Notes: generated by a model from the sequence alone, not told the origin. Counted from the first letter of the stretch, positions 37,593-47,539 are shown. The stretch: DNA of 64,000 bases from an uncultured Gammaproteobacteria bacterium (GCA_947259485.1 CAMYLU010000012.1:54143-118142); one strand, 5' to 3'. Translations and numbers: made by a program.

Positions 37593-39002
37593 TCACGGAT
37601 TCGTATTTACCGAAATATAATCAATTGCGCGCTGAATTCTGGCAATACTTCGCTGTTTGCCGAGTAACTCTGCGGTTTGATCGATAGGGGGCGAAAATGA
37701 TCCGCCGGTAACTGCCACCCGTAAAGGCTGGCCTACTTTCCCCATGCCAACCCCAAGTTTTTCAGTAATCGACTCAATTACCGCGTGAATTGACAACGCG
37801 TTCCAGGTTTCAAGCTTCGAAAGTTGCTCCAGCAACAGCTGCAACGGTTCCAGGGCCGATTGGTTGAGAACCTTTCGCGCTGCTTTCTCGTCATATTCAG
37901 AAAAATCCTGGAAGCAGTAAAGGATACTATCCACCAGCTCATTGACTGTTGATACACGCTGGCGGTAGAGGTCGACCATCGCGCTGAAATCGAGGCTGCT
38001 GTCGTAATCGATCTCAAGTCGATCAAGTCTCTGCTTGACCAGTTCGACAATCTTATCCAGCGACGTGCTTACCAGGTATTGCTGATTAACCCAGTTAAGT
38101 TTCTCGGTGTTGAATGAGGATGCCGATTTGTTCAATGCATCAAGCGTGAAATTTTCGATCATCTCCTGGCGCGTAAAAATCTCCTGGTCACCGTGAGACC
38201 AGCCCAGCCGCACCAGGTAGTTCAGCATTGCCTCCGGCAGATAGCCGGCATCAGAATATTCCATCACCCCGACTGCCCCATGACGTTTCGATAATCGCTT
38301 GCCATCGTCACCCAGGATCATCGGCACATGTGCATATTCGGGAACCGGGGCTTCCAGCGCCTGCAATATGTTGATCTGACGCGGTGTATTATTGACGTGA
38401 TCATCACCCCGTAATACGTGGGTAATTTCCATATCCATGTCGTCAACGACTACGGAAAGATTGTAGGTGGGACTGCCATCGCTGCGCGCGATAATCAAAT
38501 CATCCAGTTCAGTGTTGTTGACGCTTATCTCGCCCTTGACATGGTCGTGAAAGCTGACAATGCCCTGTCGCGGATTACTGAATCGAACCACCATCGGCTT
38601 CCCGGCAGTCGGCTGCAATCCCAGTTCACGACAGCAACCATCGTAGCGGGGTTTTTGTTTCGCTTCCATTTGTTGCGCGCGCAGGGCATCGAGACGTTCC
38701 CTGGAGCATTCGCAGTAATAGGCAGCCCCTTGCTCAACCAATTGCCCAATGACCTCGAGATAACGTTCAAAGCGCTGGGTCTGGTAGTAAGGCCCTTCCT
38801 CGTAGTCAAGCCCGAGCCATGCCATGCCATCCAGAATTGCCTGCACCGATTCGGGGGTGGAACGCTCGAGGTCGGTATCCTCGATGCGCAGTACGAACTT
38901 ACCGCCCATTTTCTTACTGTACAGCCAGCAAAACAGAGCAGTTCGTGCACCGCCAACATGCAGCACTCCAGTCGGACTCGGGGCGAATCGGGTTTTGATC
39001 AT
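37593..39002 (-). CDS. gltX: Glutamyl-tRNA synthetase
   Basis: GltX charges tRNA(Glu) with glutamate. It has the class I HIGH motif as HVGG (15-18), zinc-site cysteines in CECSRERL and CCREL, and the KMSKS motif as RLSKRHG. Length of 469 residues is normal. It is a monocistronic-looking housekeeping gene upstream of the cyclase gene on the same strand. Second-copy type (GluQ-like) is excluded because the anticodon-binding domain is complete. Confidence 0.97.
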   Translation of the reverse strand: MIKTRFAPSPTGVLHVGGARTALFCWLYSKKMGGKFVLRIEDTDLERSTPESVQAILDGMAWLGLDYEEGPYYQTQRFERYLEVIGQLVEQGAAYYCECSRERLDALRAQQMEAKQKPRYDGCCRELGLQPTAGKPMVVRFSNPRQGIVSFHDHVKGEISVNNTELDDLIIARSDGSPTYNLSVVVDDMDMEITHVLRGDDHVNNTPRQINILQALEAPVPEYAHVPMILGDDGKRLSKRHGAVGVMEYSDAGYLPEAMLNYLVRLGWSHGDQEIFTRQEMIENFTLDALNKSASSFNTEKLNWVNQQYLVSTSLDKIVELVKQRLDRLEIDYDSSLDFSAMVDLYRQRVSTVNELVDSILYCFQDFSEYDEKAARKVLNQSALEPLQLLLEQLSKLETWNALSIHAVIESITEKLGVGMGKVGQPLRVAVTGGSFSPPIDQTAELLGKQRSIARIQRAIDYISVNTNP

Positions 39003-39076
39003 TATCTTCAGACAGACATTAAGACGCGCGGTATTCTACCGGAATTATGCCCGCCGGGCCTGAAAAAAATTATACT

Positions 39077-39721
39077 CTAGAAGCGCTGCTTGATCTCGAG
39101 TACGGAACCTGCTTTTTGCATCCGGGTATGCCGCAGGAAGGAGTTGCCGAGTAATACTTCAGCAGGATGATCCCCCGCGATGACCGTGGCATCGACATTG
39201 GGTACCCTGATACCACCAATACTCACCGATTCAAGCTTTATCTGGTAAACAGGGACGACAGCAGCAGCGGTTTGGGCAGTGCCGCGTTTACCCTTGCGAA
39301 AATCAATTTTGAGACTGCGGGCTTTGCTGCCACTCAAAGTGACTAAAGTTGCGCCGGTGTCGACCAGGAAACGGGTTGATTGGCCATTGATGGTGCCTTC
39401 AACATAGTACATGCCAATTTGATCGGGATATACCTTCAGGCTGGAGCGATCGGGTTTTTTGAAATTCCCCGCGATAGCCTGATTCAGACCAAGTTTCACG
39501 CGCTTACCATCGATGACAACCACCGCGCCACGACCGGAGGCCGATTCAAGCAATACACCCTCGAAAGTTTCACCCTTTTTTACGATCTTCTGTTGGTCGC
39601 CAACCTGCAACAATGCCTTATCGGCAAACAGTGCAATTACCTTGACCCCGGCGTCGGCCGCTATAGCGAGACTCATGTTCAACACGAAACAGGCCACTAA
39701 AATGGATTGTGAAAATTTCAT
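39077..39721 (-). CDS. Retropepsin-like aspartic protease, TIGR02281-type clan AA
   Basis: A signal peptide (MKFSQSILVAC ... AIAADA) fixes the start at the ATG at 39721. The protease signature is VDTGAT, a retropepsin-like active-site triad, with a second flap-region LLGNSFLRH near the C terminus. Such single-domain proteases are periplasmic in proteobacteria and their targets are unknown. It starts two bases after the pgpA stop, so it is last in the rib-nusB-thiL-pgpA run. Confidence 0.85.
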   Translation of the reverse strand: MKFSQSILVACFVLNMSLAIAADAGVKVIALFADKALLQVGDQQKIVKKGETFEGVLLESASGRGAVVVIDGKRVKLGLNQAIAGNFKKPDRSSLKVYPDQIGMYYVEGTINGQSTRFLVDTGATLVTLSGSKARSLKIDFRKGKRGTAQTAAAVVPVYQIKLESVSIGGIRVPNVDATVIAGDHPAEVLLGNSFLRHTRMQKAGSVLEIKQRF

Positions 39722-39723
39722 TC

Positions 39724-40200
39724 TCAGTAAATCAGGTACAGTGCGAATTGCAGACAAGCCAGCGCATATAACCCGGCGAGTACATCGTCGAACATTATCC
39801 CGAATCCGCCTGTCATTTTTTTATCCACAACCTTCACCGGCCAGGGTTTAACTATATCGAATACCCTAAATAGCACAAAACCAGCCACAATCCATTGCCA
39901 GGTCACCGGCACCGCTATCATCGTGATCCAGAAACCGACAAACTCATCCCATACGATGCCCGAATGATCGTGTACCCCTAGTGCCGTGCTGGTGTATTGG
40001 CATAAATACACGCCCAACCCAAACGCAAGCAAAATAAAGGCCAGGTAATATGGAACGTCAAGTTGCGCAATTAACAGGTAAAACGGGATCGCCACCAGCG
40101 TGCCGAATGTGCCTGGCGCAAACGGCATCAGCCCCGAGCCAAACCCGAGTGACAGAAGATGTAATGGATTACGTAACAGCTGCGGCGAGACCCTAGTCAA
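39724..40200 (-). CDS. pgpA: Phosphatidylglycerophosphatase A
   Basis: PgpA dephosphorylates phosphatidylglycerophosphate to phosphatidylglycerol. The 158-residue membrane protein has GFGSGLMPFAPGTFGTLVAIP, the family signature, and DEFVGFW with acidic residues for metal. The TTG start at 40200 overlaps the thiL stop by eight bases. Its place after thiL is conserved in gammaproteobacteria. Confidence 0.92.
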   Translation of the reverse strand: MTRVSPQLLRNPLHLLSLGFGSGLMPFAPGTFGTLVAIPFYLLIAQLDVPYYLAFILLAFGLGVYLCQYTSTALGVHDHSGIVWDEFVGFWITMIAVPVTWQWIVAGFVLFRVFDIVKPWPVKVVDKKMTGGFGIMFDDVLAGLYALACLQFALYLIY

Positions 40201-41149
40201 AATGGCGATACCCCTGCGAATTAGTCAAATCGATTAGACGCTCCCCTTGCTCTAAAACGTAACCAGATTCGGTCACTTCTCCGATCTCCGTCAGCCTGCA
40301 TTCGGGATGATGGAGATTCCAGTTCTCGATTTCGCCCCGGTGGCTGGCTGGAACGCAGCAACAGATTTCGTAGTCGTCACCTGCGCCAAGTGCATAGTGA
40401 TAGGCTTGCTGTTGCTCGATCCAGGAATTCACCGGGATCGCATCGCGCAAGATGCTGGCGCCACAGCCACTGGCTTTAAGCACATGCGCCAAATCGCCCT
40501 GTAGTCCATCTGAAATATCGATCGCTGCACTCGCAAATTCTCGCAGAAAGGGAATCAGTTCGAGTCTCGGTTGTGGCCGATCCAACGCTAGCAAGCACCT
40601 TGACTGTAAGTCCCCTGGAAGATCTACCTCCCCCTGTTTTTGTGCCAGTCCAAGCCCGGCATTGCCGAGTTCTCCCGATACCAGGATCAAATCACCTGCC
40701 CTGGCCTGCCGGCGAGTTACGAAACGACCAGACGGCACCAGTCCTGCGATTTGAATCGTGATCGACAACTCTCCACGGCAGGTATCGCCGCCTATTAAGC
40801 GCAAGTTAAATTGATCTGCGGTCTGCCTGAGCCCGATCGAGAACTGGCTCAGCCAGTTGGGATCGTTCTCGGGAAGAGTTAACGATAACAGGAACCATGC
40901 CGGGCTGGCAGCCATCGCGGCCAGATCGCTAAGATTGACTGCTAACGCTTTGTAGGCGATATCTGCGGGACAGGTGTCGACTGGAAAATGGATACCCCCC
41001 AGCAGTGTATCCATGCTAACCACCAGCTGATGACCTGGTGCGACATCCACTACGGCCGCATCATCACCAACGCCTAACACGGCGTTACCGGCTGGATCTC
41101 CGATATCGGAAAAGTATCGTTCGATTATCGCGAATTCGTCATGCGCCAT
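40193..41149 (-). CDS. thiL: Thiamine-monophosphate kinase
   Basis: ThiL phosphorylates thiamine monophosphate to the diphosphate cofactor. Seen are GVGDDAAVVD, VSMDTLLGGIHF, GGDTCRG and a C-terminal GDDYEIC, all in the ThiL/PurM fold. Length of 318 residues is normal. It lies 24 bases downstream of nusB in the same operon. Confidence 0.95.
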   Translation of the reverse strand: MAHDEFAIIERYFSDIGDPAGNAVLGVGDDAAVVDVAPGHQLVVSMDTLLGGIHFPVDTCPADIAYKALAVNLSDLAAMAASPAWFLLSLTLPENDPNWLSQFSIGLRQTADQFNLRLIGGDTCRGELSITIQIAGLVPSGRFVTRRQARAGDLILVSGELGNAGLGLAQKQGEVDLPGDLQSRCLLALDRPQPRLELIPFLREFASAAIDISDGLQGDLAHVLKASGCGASILRDAIPVNSWIEQQQAYHYALGAGDDYEICCCVPASHRGEIENWNLHHPECRLTEIGEVTESGYVLEQGERLIDLTNSQGYRHFD

Positions 41150-41173
41150 CGCTACTTTCGACCTGTATCGTTA

Positions 41174-41614
41174 CTACCTGGCCACTTCGAGTTCACGCAA
41201 TTCCTGGCACAAGGGATCGAGCACACCGTTGACGAACTTGTGGCTATCCTCGGCGCCATAGACCCTGGCCAGATTTATTGCTTCGTTGATAACAACCTTG
41301 TACGGAATTTCCGGATGATTCTCGAGCTCGTAGGTTGCGATTCGCAAAATATTGGTTTCGATAGGATCGAGATGATCTTCGAAATTTTCAACATGTTTAC
41401 GATAACAGTTGTCGAGCGTGTCGGCCTGCGGGGGAATCTTGTAGAGCAATTCCAGGAAATAGGCTTCATCACCGGCTGCGACACCCTGCTCCTGCTGGTA
41501 ATGGTCTCTTATCCAGTCCAGGTCTTCGCCGGACAGCTGCCACTGGTACAAAGCCTGTAAAGCTTTATCGCGTGCATGCTTGCGTTTCTTGATAAACCGC
41601 GACTTGTCATTCAC
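41174..41614 (-). CDS. nusB: Transcription antitermination protein NusB
   Basis: NusB binds boxA RNA with NusE for rRNA antitermination. The 146 residues start with a basic helix (FIKKRKHARDKALQALYQW) and end with YGAEDSHKFVNGVLDPL, both diagnostic. Start is a GTG at 41614; an ATG four bases on is out of frame. It is in the usual place after ribH. Confidence 0.94.
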   Translation of the reverse strand: MNDKSRFIKKRKHARDKALQALYQWQLSGEDLDWIRDHYQQEQGVAAGDEAYFLELLYKIPPQADTLDNCYRKHVENFEDHLDPIETNILRIATYELENHPEIPYKVVINEAINLARVYGAEDSHKFVNGVLDPLCQELRELEVAR

Positions 41615-41629
41615 AGGAGTTCCGGCAGG

Positions 41630-42103
41630 TTACTTGATTTTGCGTATCAGGCTGATCATTTCCATCGCACTCATAGCCGCGTCGGCTCCCTTGTTACCGG
41701 CTTTTGTGCCGGCGCGTTCGATCGCCTGCTCAATCGTGTCAGTGGTTAGCACCCCGTTTATCACGGGCAGCGAATGCTGCAATGCTAATGACGCCAGGGC
41801 CTTGGCACTTTCCCCCGCGACAATATCGAAATGCGGGGTAGCGCCGCGGATCACCGCGCCGAGCGCGATGACTGCATCATGTTTGCCACCAGCAGCATAT
41901 TTTTGCACCAGTAGCGGAATTTCGAGAGCACCGGGCACGTGGCTCACGGTGATGTCCTTACTATCGATACCTGCGCGCTGCAACGTATCGACCGCCGCGC
42001 TTAACAGGCTCTCGACGATAAAGCCGTTAAATCGACCGACGACGATCGCTATTTTCGCCTTGCTGACGACCAGGTCACCGTCGATCTTGTTAACTTCTAC
42101 CAT
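41630..42103 (-). CDS. ribH: 6,7-dimethyl-8-ribityllumazine synthase
   Basis: This enzyme joins the dihydroxybutanone phosphate made by RibB to the ribitylamino-pyrimidine. [32 protein letters not shown] and FGVLTTDT-like [14 protein letters not shown] are present. I use the ATG at 42103, preceded by AAGGG, giving 157 residues; a longer reading overlaps ribBA. E. coli calls this gene ribE. It starts four bases after the ribBA stop. Confidence 0.95.
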   Translation of the reverse strand: MVEVNKIDGDLVVSKAKIAIVVGRFNGFIVESLLSAAVDTLQRAGIDSKDITVSHVPGALEIPLLVQKYAAGGKHDAVIALGAVIRGATPHFDIVAGESAKALASLALQHSLPVINGVLTTDTIEQAIERAGTKAGNKGADAAMSAMEMISLIRKIK

Positions 42104-42107
42104 GTTA

Positions 42108-43229
42108 TTACCCTTGATCCGAATAATAGTCGACAACTTCAAGCCCGAACCCGGCCAGGCCGTGAAAAACCTTGGGCGCACTTAGCAGGCTCATCTTGCG
42201 CACGCCGAGATCAGCCAGGATCTGAGCCCCGATGCCATAGGTTCGCTGATCATCGCCACGGTCGTCCGTGCCATGACCCTGAATCATCGATTCGATCAGG
42301 TTCACCATGTCTTTCGGTGTCTCCGCCTGGCGTAAAAACACGATAACACCCTCACCGGCCTTGTTGATAGTCTGCATAACATCTTGCAGCGGCCACCCTC
42401 TTCCCTCGATGCCTGCCAGCGAGTCGGTCAGCGTATTCTGCACGTGCACCCGCACCGGAATCGGTTTTTCAGGATCGATCTTACCCTTAACCAGGGCCAG
42501 GTGCAGTTCCTGCGCAGTACTGTCCTCGAAAGCATAAAGTTTAAACTCGCCGTAATCAGTCTCGAAGCGCGATTCAACGATCCGTTCGACAGTATGCTCA
42601 TTCTCGATACGATATCGAATCAGGTCTTCAATGGTGCCAATTTTCAGGTCGTGCTTTAGCGCGAATTTTTCGAGGTCCTTGCGTCTCGCCATGGAACCAT
42701 CATCATTGAGAATTTCCACGATCACGGCGGCAGGTTCAAATCCCGCGAGTCGCGCCAGATCGCATCCGGCCTCGGTGTGGCCGGCGCGGAACAATACGCC
42801 TCCCTTGCGCGCCATTACCGGGAAGACATGTCCGGGTTGCACAATACTGCCCGGTGTCGCATCAGGTTTAATGGCAGCCAGGATAGTGGTCGCACGATCG
42901 GAAGCCGAAATTCCGGTGGTAACACCCTCGGCAGCTTCAATTGAAACCGTGAAGTTCGTTTCCAGGTTTTCGCGGTTGTCACCGACCATCAATGGCAGAC
43001 GCAATTGCTTGCAGCGTTGCTCCGATAGCGTCAGGCAGATTAACCCGCGACCGTACTTGGCCATAAAATTTACGTGCTCAGCAGTAACCGCCTGGGCCGC
43101 CATCAAAATATCGCCTTCGTTTTCGCGGTCTTCATCGTCCATGATGATGACCATTTTCCCGGCCTTGATGTCGTCGATAATTTCCTGCGTCGAATTTAAA
43201 CTCATTTCGAACTTAACTGGCTTATTCAT
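42108..43229 (-). CDS. ribBA: 3,4-dihydroxy-2-butanone 4-phosphate synthase with degenerate GTP cyclohydrolase II domain
   Basis: Residues 1-205 are an intact RibB domain ([10 protein letters not shown] at 31-40, [20 protein letters not shown]). The C-terminal domain (about 210-373) has the GTP cyclohydrolase II fold region but lacks the zinc-binding cysteines: the expected HSECLTGD / RCDCG segment is replaced by [14 protein letters not shown]. It therefore makes dihydroxybutanone phosphate but probably not the GTP-derived half. Similar RibB fusions occur in many proteobacteria, and a separate RibA must be elsewhere. It overlaps ribE by eight bases. Confidence 0.93.
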   Translation of the reverse strand: MNKPVKFEMSLNSTQEIIDDIKAGKMVIIMDDEDRENEGDILMAAQAVTAEHVNFMAKYGRGLICLTLSEQRCKQLRLPLMVGDNRENLETNFTVSIEAAEGVTTGISASDRATTILAAIKPDATPGSIVQPGHVFPVMARKGGVLFRAGHTEAGCDLARLAGFEPAAVIVEILNDDGSMARRKDLEKFALKHDLKIGTIEDLIRYRIENEHTVERIVESRFETDYGEFKLYAFEDSTAQELHLALVKGKIDPEKPIPVRVHVQNTLTDSLAGIEGRGWPLQDVMQTINKAGEGVIVFLRQAETPKDMVNLIESMIQGHGTDDRGDDQRTYGIGAQILADLGVRKMSLLSAPKVFHGLAGFGLEVVDYYSDQG

Positions 43230-43887
43230 GATTGATGAATCCTGATTTTATCAGGGTTTCGAGCATCTGCTGGTCTTTAACTTTACCGGCATCGGCTCTC
43301 CCTTGCAGTAATCTTTCCAGGTAACGGGCGATGATATCGACCTCGATGTTAACCCGGGAACCTGTTTGATAGTACTGAAAAACGGTTTTCTGCTGGGTAT
43401 GCGGCACAATATTGACATCAAACCGGTTCCCTTCGACGCCATTGACCGTCAGGCTGGTACCATCAATCGTCACCGAACCCTTGGTAGCAATGTAATGTTG
43501 AATCTCGGGATCAACTTCAAAGCTGTAACGGATCGAACGCGCGTCTGACTGCATTTCAACCAGGGTGCCGAGACCGTCGACATGGCCGCTAACCAGGTGA
43601 CCACCGAGCGCGGTATTCAGCGTCAGCGCCGTTTCGAGATTAACCTGGCTGCCCACCGTCAATTGTCCCAGGCTGGTCTTGCTCATGGTCTCCAGCGATA
43701 CATCGGCACTGAAAAATTGCTTTTGCAGTTCTACCGCGGTCAGACAAGCACCATTTACCGCAATGCTTTCACCGAGCCCGGAATGCGATAAGTCTAAATC
43801 ACCACAAGCGATAGTAAGGCGTATATCACCACCCCTGGGCTCGCTGAGTTCGACCTTGCCGATTGCCTGGATAATCCCGGTAAACAT
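43222..43887 (-). CDS. ribE: Riboflavin synthase, alpha chain
   Basis: The enzyme dismutates two lumazines to riboflavin. The start is the ATG at 43887 (MFTGIIQAIGKV), eight bases after AGGAG, giving 221 residues with two lumazine-binding repeats. MFTGIIQ is the universal start. A preceding 28-codon frame stops at this ATG as TGATG. E. coli calls this gene ribC. Confidence 0.95.
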   Translation of the reverse strand: MFTGIIQAIGKVELSEPRGGDIRLTIACGDLDLSHSGLGESIAVNGACLTAVELQKQFFSADVSLETMSKTSLGQLTVGSQVNLETALTLNTALGGHLVSGHVDGLGTLVEMQSDARSIRYSFEVDPEIQHYIATKGSVTIDGTSLTVNGVEGNRFDVNIVPHTQQKTVFQYYQTGSRVNIEVDIIARYLERLLQGRADAGKVKDQQMLETLIKSGFINHE

Positions 43888-43973
43888 CAGGCCAACTCCT
43901 CGCCGTAGCTGGTCAGGCATTCGGCAGTGATACGGGCGACATTGTTTTTTAGAACGGCAACAATGGTAGACAC
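43887..43973 (-). CDS. Possible 28-residue small protein between ribD and ribE
   Basis: On the minus strand a GTG at 43973 follows AGGG seven bases upstream, nine bases after the ribD stop. It reads 28 codons (MSTIVAVLKNNVARITAECL then TSYGEELA) and stops with TGA overlapping the ribE ATG as TGATG. The frame fills the ribD-ribE gap exactly and would couple ribE translation to ribD. It may be a real small protein, a coupling leader or chance. The length is below the cut-off of usual gene finders. Confidence 0.4.
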   Translation of the reverse strand: MSTIVAVLKNNVARITAECLTSYGEELA

Positions 43974-43982
43974 GGTAATACC

Positions 43983-45098
43983 CTAGTTAACATTGAAGGT
44001 TAATCGCAAATCATCGCCAACCTGGCGAATATCTCGAATACTACAGGTTTGGCGCTGTTCCATATCGGTTAGTTCGCCGAGATCGAAACCACCCCTGGCC
44101 TGGCTACCCAGCAAATGTGGAGCCAGGTATAACACTACCTGGTCGGCAAGCCCCAGGCTTAACAGAGCGCCTGCGAGGCGCTGCCCACACTCGGTATGGA
44201 CTTCATTGATGCCACGATCCGCAAGGTCTCGCATCAGCGCAGGCAAAGAAATATGTCCGGACTCATCGGCTTCAAGTTCAATCAACGCCGCTCCACTGGC
44301 AGCCAGCCTCTCTTTCTTATCCTCATCCCGACTCAGTGTATAAATCCAGATCTCGCCTTTGGTCGAAAAAACCTTTTCGTGCCCGCTTAAACGCAGTCTC
44401 GAATCGACGATGACACGCGCCGGGTGGCGAACTTCGAATATCTGTTTCAAATCCTGCTTTGACAGACGCATATTCAACGAAGGATCGTCGTCAAGCACCG
44501 TTTGCGCGCTACTGAGAATCGCCGACGCGCGTGCACGCTGCAGCTGGACATCACGACGCGCGGGTTTTGCTGTTATCCATTGACTGATCCCGTTTTTCAG
44601 CGCGCTGCGACCATCGAGCGAGCAGGCCATTTTTACGCTGACGAACGGCAGGCCCTGCTCCATGCGCTTGACAAACCCGCGGTTGAGTTCGCGCGCCTCC
44701 GGTCCCAGTACATCGGTTATTACCTCGATACCATGATCGCGCAGTATTTCCAGGCCACGACCGTTATTCTGCGGATTCGGATCCTGCATCGCGACGATAA
44801 CCCGCGCCGGTTTGGCCTCGATCAGGGCGTCAACACAAGGCGGGGTTCTACCGTGGTGGGAGCAGGGTTCAAGCGTAACGTAAAAATCAGTCCCTATCGG
44901 GATATCTGCCGCATTGATTGCATTGACCTCTGCGTGGGGTCCACCGGTGTAGCCATGCCAGCCTGCCGAAACCATTTTGTCTTCGGCGACGATGACACAA
45001 CCAACACGCGGATTAGGTGGCGTGGAATATAATCCCTTGCGTGCCTGTCGCAGCGCTTCTGCCATCCAGTAGTGATGAGACTGAGTTAACGCCATCAA
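43983..45098 (-). CDS. ribD: Bifunctional deaminase/reductase RibD
   Basis: RibD deaminates the pyrimidine and then reduces the ribosyl side chain in riboflavin synthesis. The N-terminal deaminase has the zinc motif HAEVNAI and EPCSHHGRTPPC. The C-terminal reductase domain starts VSVKMACSLDGRSAL. Length of 371 residues is typical. Its ATG at 45098 overlaps the nrdR stop by four bases (ATGA). Confidence 0.95.
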   Translation of the reverse strand: MMALTQSHHYWMAEALRQARKGLYSTPPNPRVGCVIVAEDKMVSAGWHGYTGGPHAEVNAINAADIPIGTDFYVTLEPCSHHGRTPPCVDALIEAKPARVIVAMQDPNPQNNGRGLEILRDHGIEVITDVLGPEARELNRGFVKRMEQGLPFVSVKMACSLDGRSALKNGISQWITAKPARRDVQLQRARASAILSSAQTVLDDDPSLNMRLSKQDLKQIFEVRHPARVIVDSRLRLSGHEKVFSTKGEIWIYTLSRDEDKKERLAASGAALIELEADESGHISLPALMRDLADRGINEVHTECGQRLAGALLSLGLADQVVLYLAPHLLGSQARGGFDLGELTDMEQRQTCSIRDIRQVGDDLRLTFNVN

Positions 45099-45598
45099 CT
45101 GTCCTCATCGATCAAAGGAACCTGTCTGCGGTGCATTTCTGGCGTGGGCTCGGCAGCAAGCGCCTGGATGGCATCTTCGAACGCCTGGATGTCTTCAAAA
45201 CTGAGGTATACCGAAGCGAACCTGATGTAAGCAACCTGATCGACGCGCTGTAATTCCCGCATCACCATTGCACCGATTTCACGTGATGAGATCTCGCGCG
45301 CCTCGAGACCAACGAGCTGGCGCTTGATATGACTTATCGCGTCCTCGATCTGTTCCGCCGAAACCGGTCGTTTCTCGAGTGCACGCAGCATGCCGCTGCG
45401 TAACCTGACTTCGTCGAAAGTATCTCGACTACCATCATTTTTGATCACCATCGGCATGTTCAACAGCGGTGATTCATAGGTAGTGAATCGCGTTTCGCAG
45501 GAAACACATTCCCTTCTACGACGCACCTGGGCCGATTCCGACGCCAGGCGTGAATCAACCACGCGGGTGTCAGGCGTACCGCAGAAAGGACATTTCAT
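45095..45598 (-). CDS. nrdR: Transcriptional repressor NrdR
   Basis: NrdR represses ribonucleotide reductase genes when dATP binds its ATP-cone. The zinc ribbon CPFCG ... CVSCETRFTTYE and ATP-cone region (VIKNDGSRDTFDEVRLRSGMLRALEKRPV) are intact, 167 residues. It is 11 bases downstream of glyA and overlaps ribD, the standard nrdR-rib order. Confidence 0.96.
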   Translation of the reverse strand: MKCPFCGTPDTRVVDSRLASESAQVRRRRECVSCETRFTTYESPLLNMPMVIKNDGSRDTFDEVRLRSGMLRALEKRPVSAEQIEDAISHIKRQLVGLEAREISSREIGAMVMRELQRVDQVAYIRFASVYLSFEDIQAFEDAIQALAAEPTPEMHRRQVPLIDEDS

Positions 45599-45609
45599 CG
45601 GTTAGAGAT

Positions 45610-46866
45610 TCAGTTCCTGTAAACCGGCAAGCGCGCACAGATTTCGGTGACTTTCGAACGCACTGTCGCGATCAAATCATCGTTATCCATATCTTCGAGC
45701 ACATCGCTTATCCAGTTCGCCAGGTCACGGGAATCCTGTTCGTTGAAACCACGCGTGGTTATCGCTGGCGAGCCGATACGTAGCCCCGAGGTAACAAACG
45801 GCGATTGTGGATCGTTGGGCACCGAGTTCTTGTTAACGGTGATATGCGCTTTACTCAACGCGGCGTCGGCGTCCTTGCCGGTCAGGCCCTTGCTGATCAG
45901 CGATAGCAAGAACAGGTGGTTGTCGGTGCCACCGGAGACGACATCAAAGCCACGCTTGACGAACTCTTCGGCCATCGCGTTGGCATTAACAACAACCTGC
46001 TTTTGATACTCAACGAATTCCGGATCCATGGCTTCCTTGAAGGCGACTGCCTTGGCGGCAATGACGTGCATCAACGGACCACCCTGGGTACCGGGGAAAA
46101 CCATCGAATTAAGTTTCTTTGCAATTTCCTCGTTAGCCCTGGCAAGGATGATTCCTCCTCGAGGTCCGCGTAGCGTCTTGTGGGTGGTGCTGGTACAAAC
46201 GTCGGCGATTTGAACCGGGCTCGGGTAAACCCCGGCCGCAACCAGGCCGGCAACATGCGCCATGTCAACGAAGAGATAGGCACCAACCGAATCTGCGATA
46301 TCACGGAAACGCTGCCAATCCATAACCCGGGAATAGGCGGAGAAGCCGGCAATAATCATCTTTGGCTGGTGTTCCCTGGCGAGCGCTTCGACCTGGTCAT
46401 AATCAACTTCTCCAGTTTCGTTATTCAGGCCATACTGGATGGCATTGAACAGTTTTCCCGAGAAGTTGACCTTGGCGCCATGCGTCAGATGTCCACCATC
46501 CGAAAGGCTCATTCCCAGTATGGTATCGCCCGCGTTTAACAGTGCGAAAAATACCGCTGCGTTGGCCGATGACCCCGAGTGAGGCTGCACGTTGGCATAG
46601 TCGGCATCGAAAAGTTTCTTGACTCTCTCAAGGGCCAGAGCCTCAGCTACGTCAACATATTCACAACCACCGTAATATCGCTTGGATGGATAACCCTCGG
46701 CATACTTGTTAGTCAATACCGACCCCTGGGCCTGCATGACCCGTGGGCTGGTGTAGTTTTCGGAAGCGATCAGTTCGATATGATCTTCCTGGCGATTTTC
46801 TTCGGCCTGCATGGATGCCCATAGATCCGGGTCGAAATCGGCAATATTCATGGATTTTGAGAACAT
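45610..46866 (-). CDS. glyA: Serine hydroxymethyltransferase
   Basis: GlyA interconverts serine and glycine with tetrahydrofolate using pyridoxal phosphate. [12 protein letters not shown] contains the PLP lysine. The start is the ATG at 46866 ([12 protein letters not shown]), with GAGG eight bases upstream, giving 418 residues, as in E. coli; a longer reading adds an unlikely 17 residues. It heads the nrdR-rib run, and lies divergent from the Fe-S protein gene with 226 bases between. Confidence 0.96.
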   Translation of the reverse strand: MFSKSMNIADFDPDLWASMQAEENRQEDHIELIASENYTSPRVMQAQGSVLTNKYAEGYPSKRYYGGCEYVDVAEALALERVKKLFDADYANVQPHSGSSANAAVFFALLNAGDTILGMSLSDGGHLTHGAKVNFSGKLFNAIQYGLNNETGEVDYDQVEALAREHQPKMIIAGFSAYSRVMDWQRFRDIADSVGAYLFVDMAHVAGLVAAGVYPSPVQIADVCTSTTHKTLRGPRGGIILARANEEIAKKLNSMVFPGTQGGPLMHVIAAKAVAFKEAMDPEFVEYQKQVVVNANAMAEEFVKRGFDVVSGGTDNHLFLLSLISKGLTGKDADAALSKAHITVNKNSVPNDPQSPFVTSGLRIGSPAITTRGFNEQDSRDLANWISDVLEDMDNDDLIATVRSKVTEICARLPVYRN

Positions 46867-47056
46867 CGGGTATACCTCGGGAGAAAAAGAAGGCGATAGT
46901 ACAAAAAAGTCCCGCAAGTATCACTAAAAATCACGACAGATTAATAGGTTGTAACGGCATAAAGACTTGAATTTCAGCGATTTTTACCCATATCAGTAGA
47001 ATTATCGAAATACATGGGGAATATGCAAAAACGTGTCGAATTATGAAATTCGAGTG

Positions 47057-47062
47057 TATAAT
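47057..47062 (+). promoter_or_regulatory. Likely -10 box for the IscA-like gene
   Basis: TATAAT preceded by GTG stands 36 bases before the ATG at 47093. At 17 bases spacing the -35 is poor (TGTCGA at 47034-47039). The placement and the AGGTG ribosome-binding site downstream support a promoter here. Confidence 0.5.
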
Positions 47063-47092
47063 TCCGGTTATCAATCAAGCAGGTGAATATTC

Positions 47093-47524
47093 ATGGAAAA
47101 TGTAGGTATTTATACGCCGCCCAAACCGGCAAAACCGTCTGCTGGCGGTGGCTCCGATGTATTTCAACCCGGCCTGACGGTCAATGATCTTGAAGTGACC
47201 CAGTCGGCGCAGGACAAGTTGCATGAAATTGTCACCCAGACCGACGAAGAAGTATCCGCGATTCGAATCTACATCAGCGGCGGTGGTTGCGGTGGCATGT
47301 CTTACGGCATGACCTTTACCGACGAGCATAGTGACTTTGACACCACATTACAGTTCGACGGCTTTAAGATCCTGGTCGACGTGGTCGCATTGAATTATCT
47401 CAAGGGCGCCCAGATCGATTACGTTCAGGAAGTCGGGCGCGAGCGTTTCGTTTTCAACAACGTATTCGCTGAAACCGGCGGTTCCGGGGTTTGCGGCGGC
47501 TGCGGTGCGGCTGGCGGTGGCTAG
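47093..47524 (+). CDS. Iron-sulfur cluster insertion protein, IscA/ErpA family, with CxxC variant
   Basis: The 143-residue protein has the HesB/IscA fold: GGGCGGMSYG with Cys66, FKILVDVVALNYLKGAQIDYV, and FVFNN. The C-terminal metal motif is CGGC (Cys134, Cys137), a CxxC where canonical A-type carriers have CxC, followed by a Gly/Ala tail. An N-terminal extension (about 30 residues, Pro/Gly-rich) is unusual. It probably carries Fe-S clusters or iron to apo-proteins, as ErpA does, but the changed motif deserves a test. The next gene follows 15 bases on. Confidence 0.82.
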   Translation: MENVGIYTPPKPAKPSAGGGSDVFQPGLTVNDLEVTQSAQDKLHEIVTQTDEEVSAIRIYISGGGCGGMSYGMTFTDEHSDFDTTLQFDGFKILVDVVALNYLKGAQIDYVQEVGRERFVFNNVFAETGGSGVCGGCGAAGGG

Positions 47525-47539
47525 CCACTGATTAGTAGC

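Noticed and set aside
45599..47092. FMN riboswitch before the riboflavin genes
   Set aside because: No RFN-element conserved blocks were seen upstream of glyA, nrdR, ribD or ribBA.
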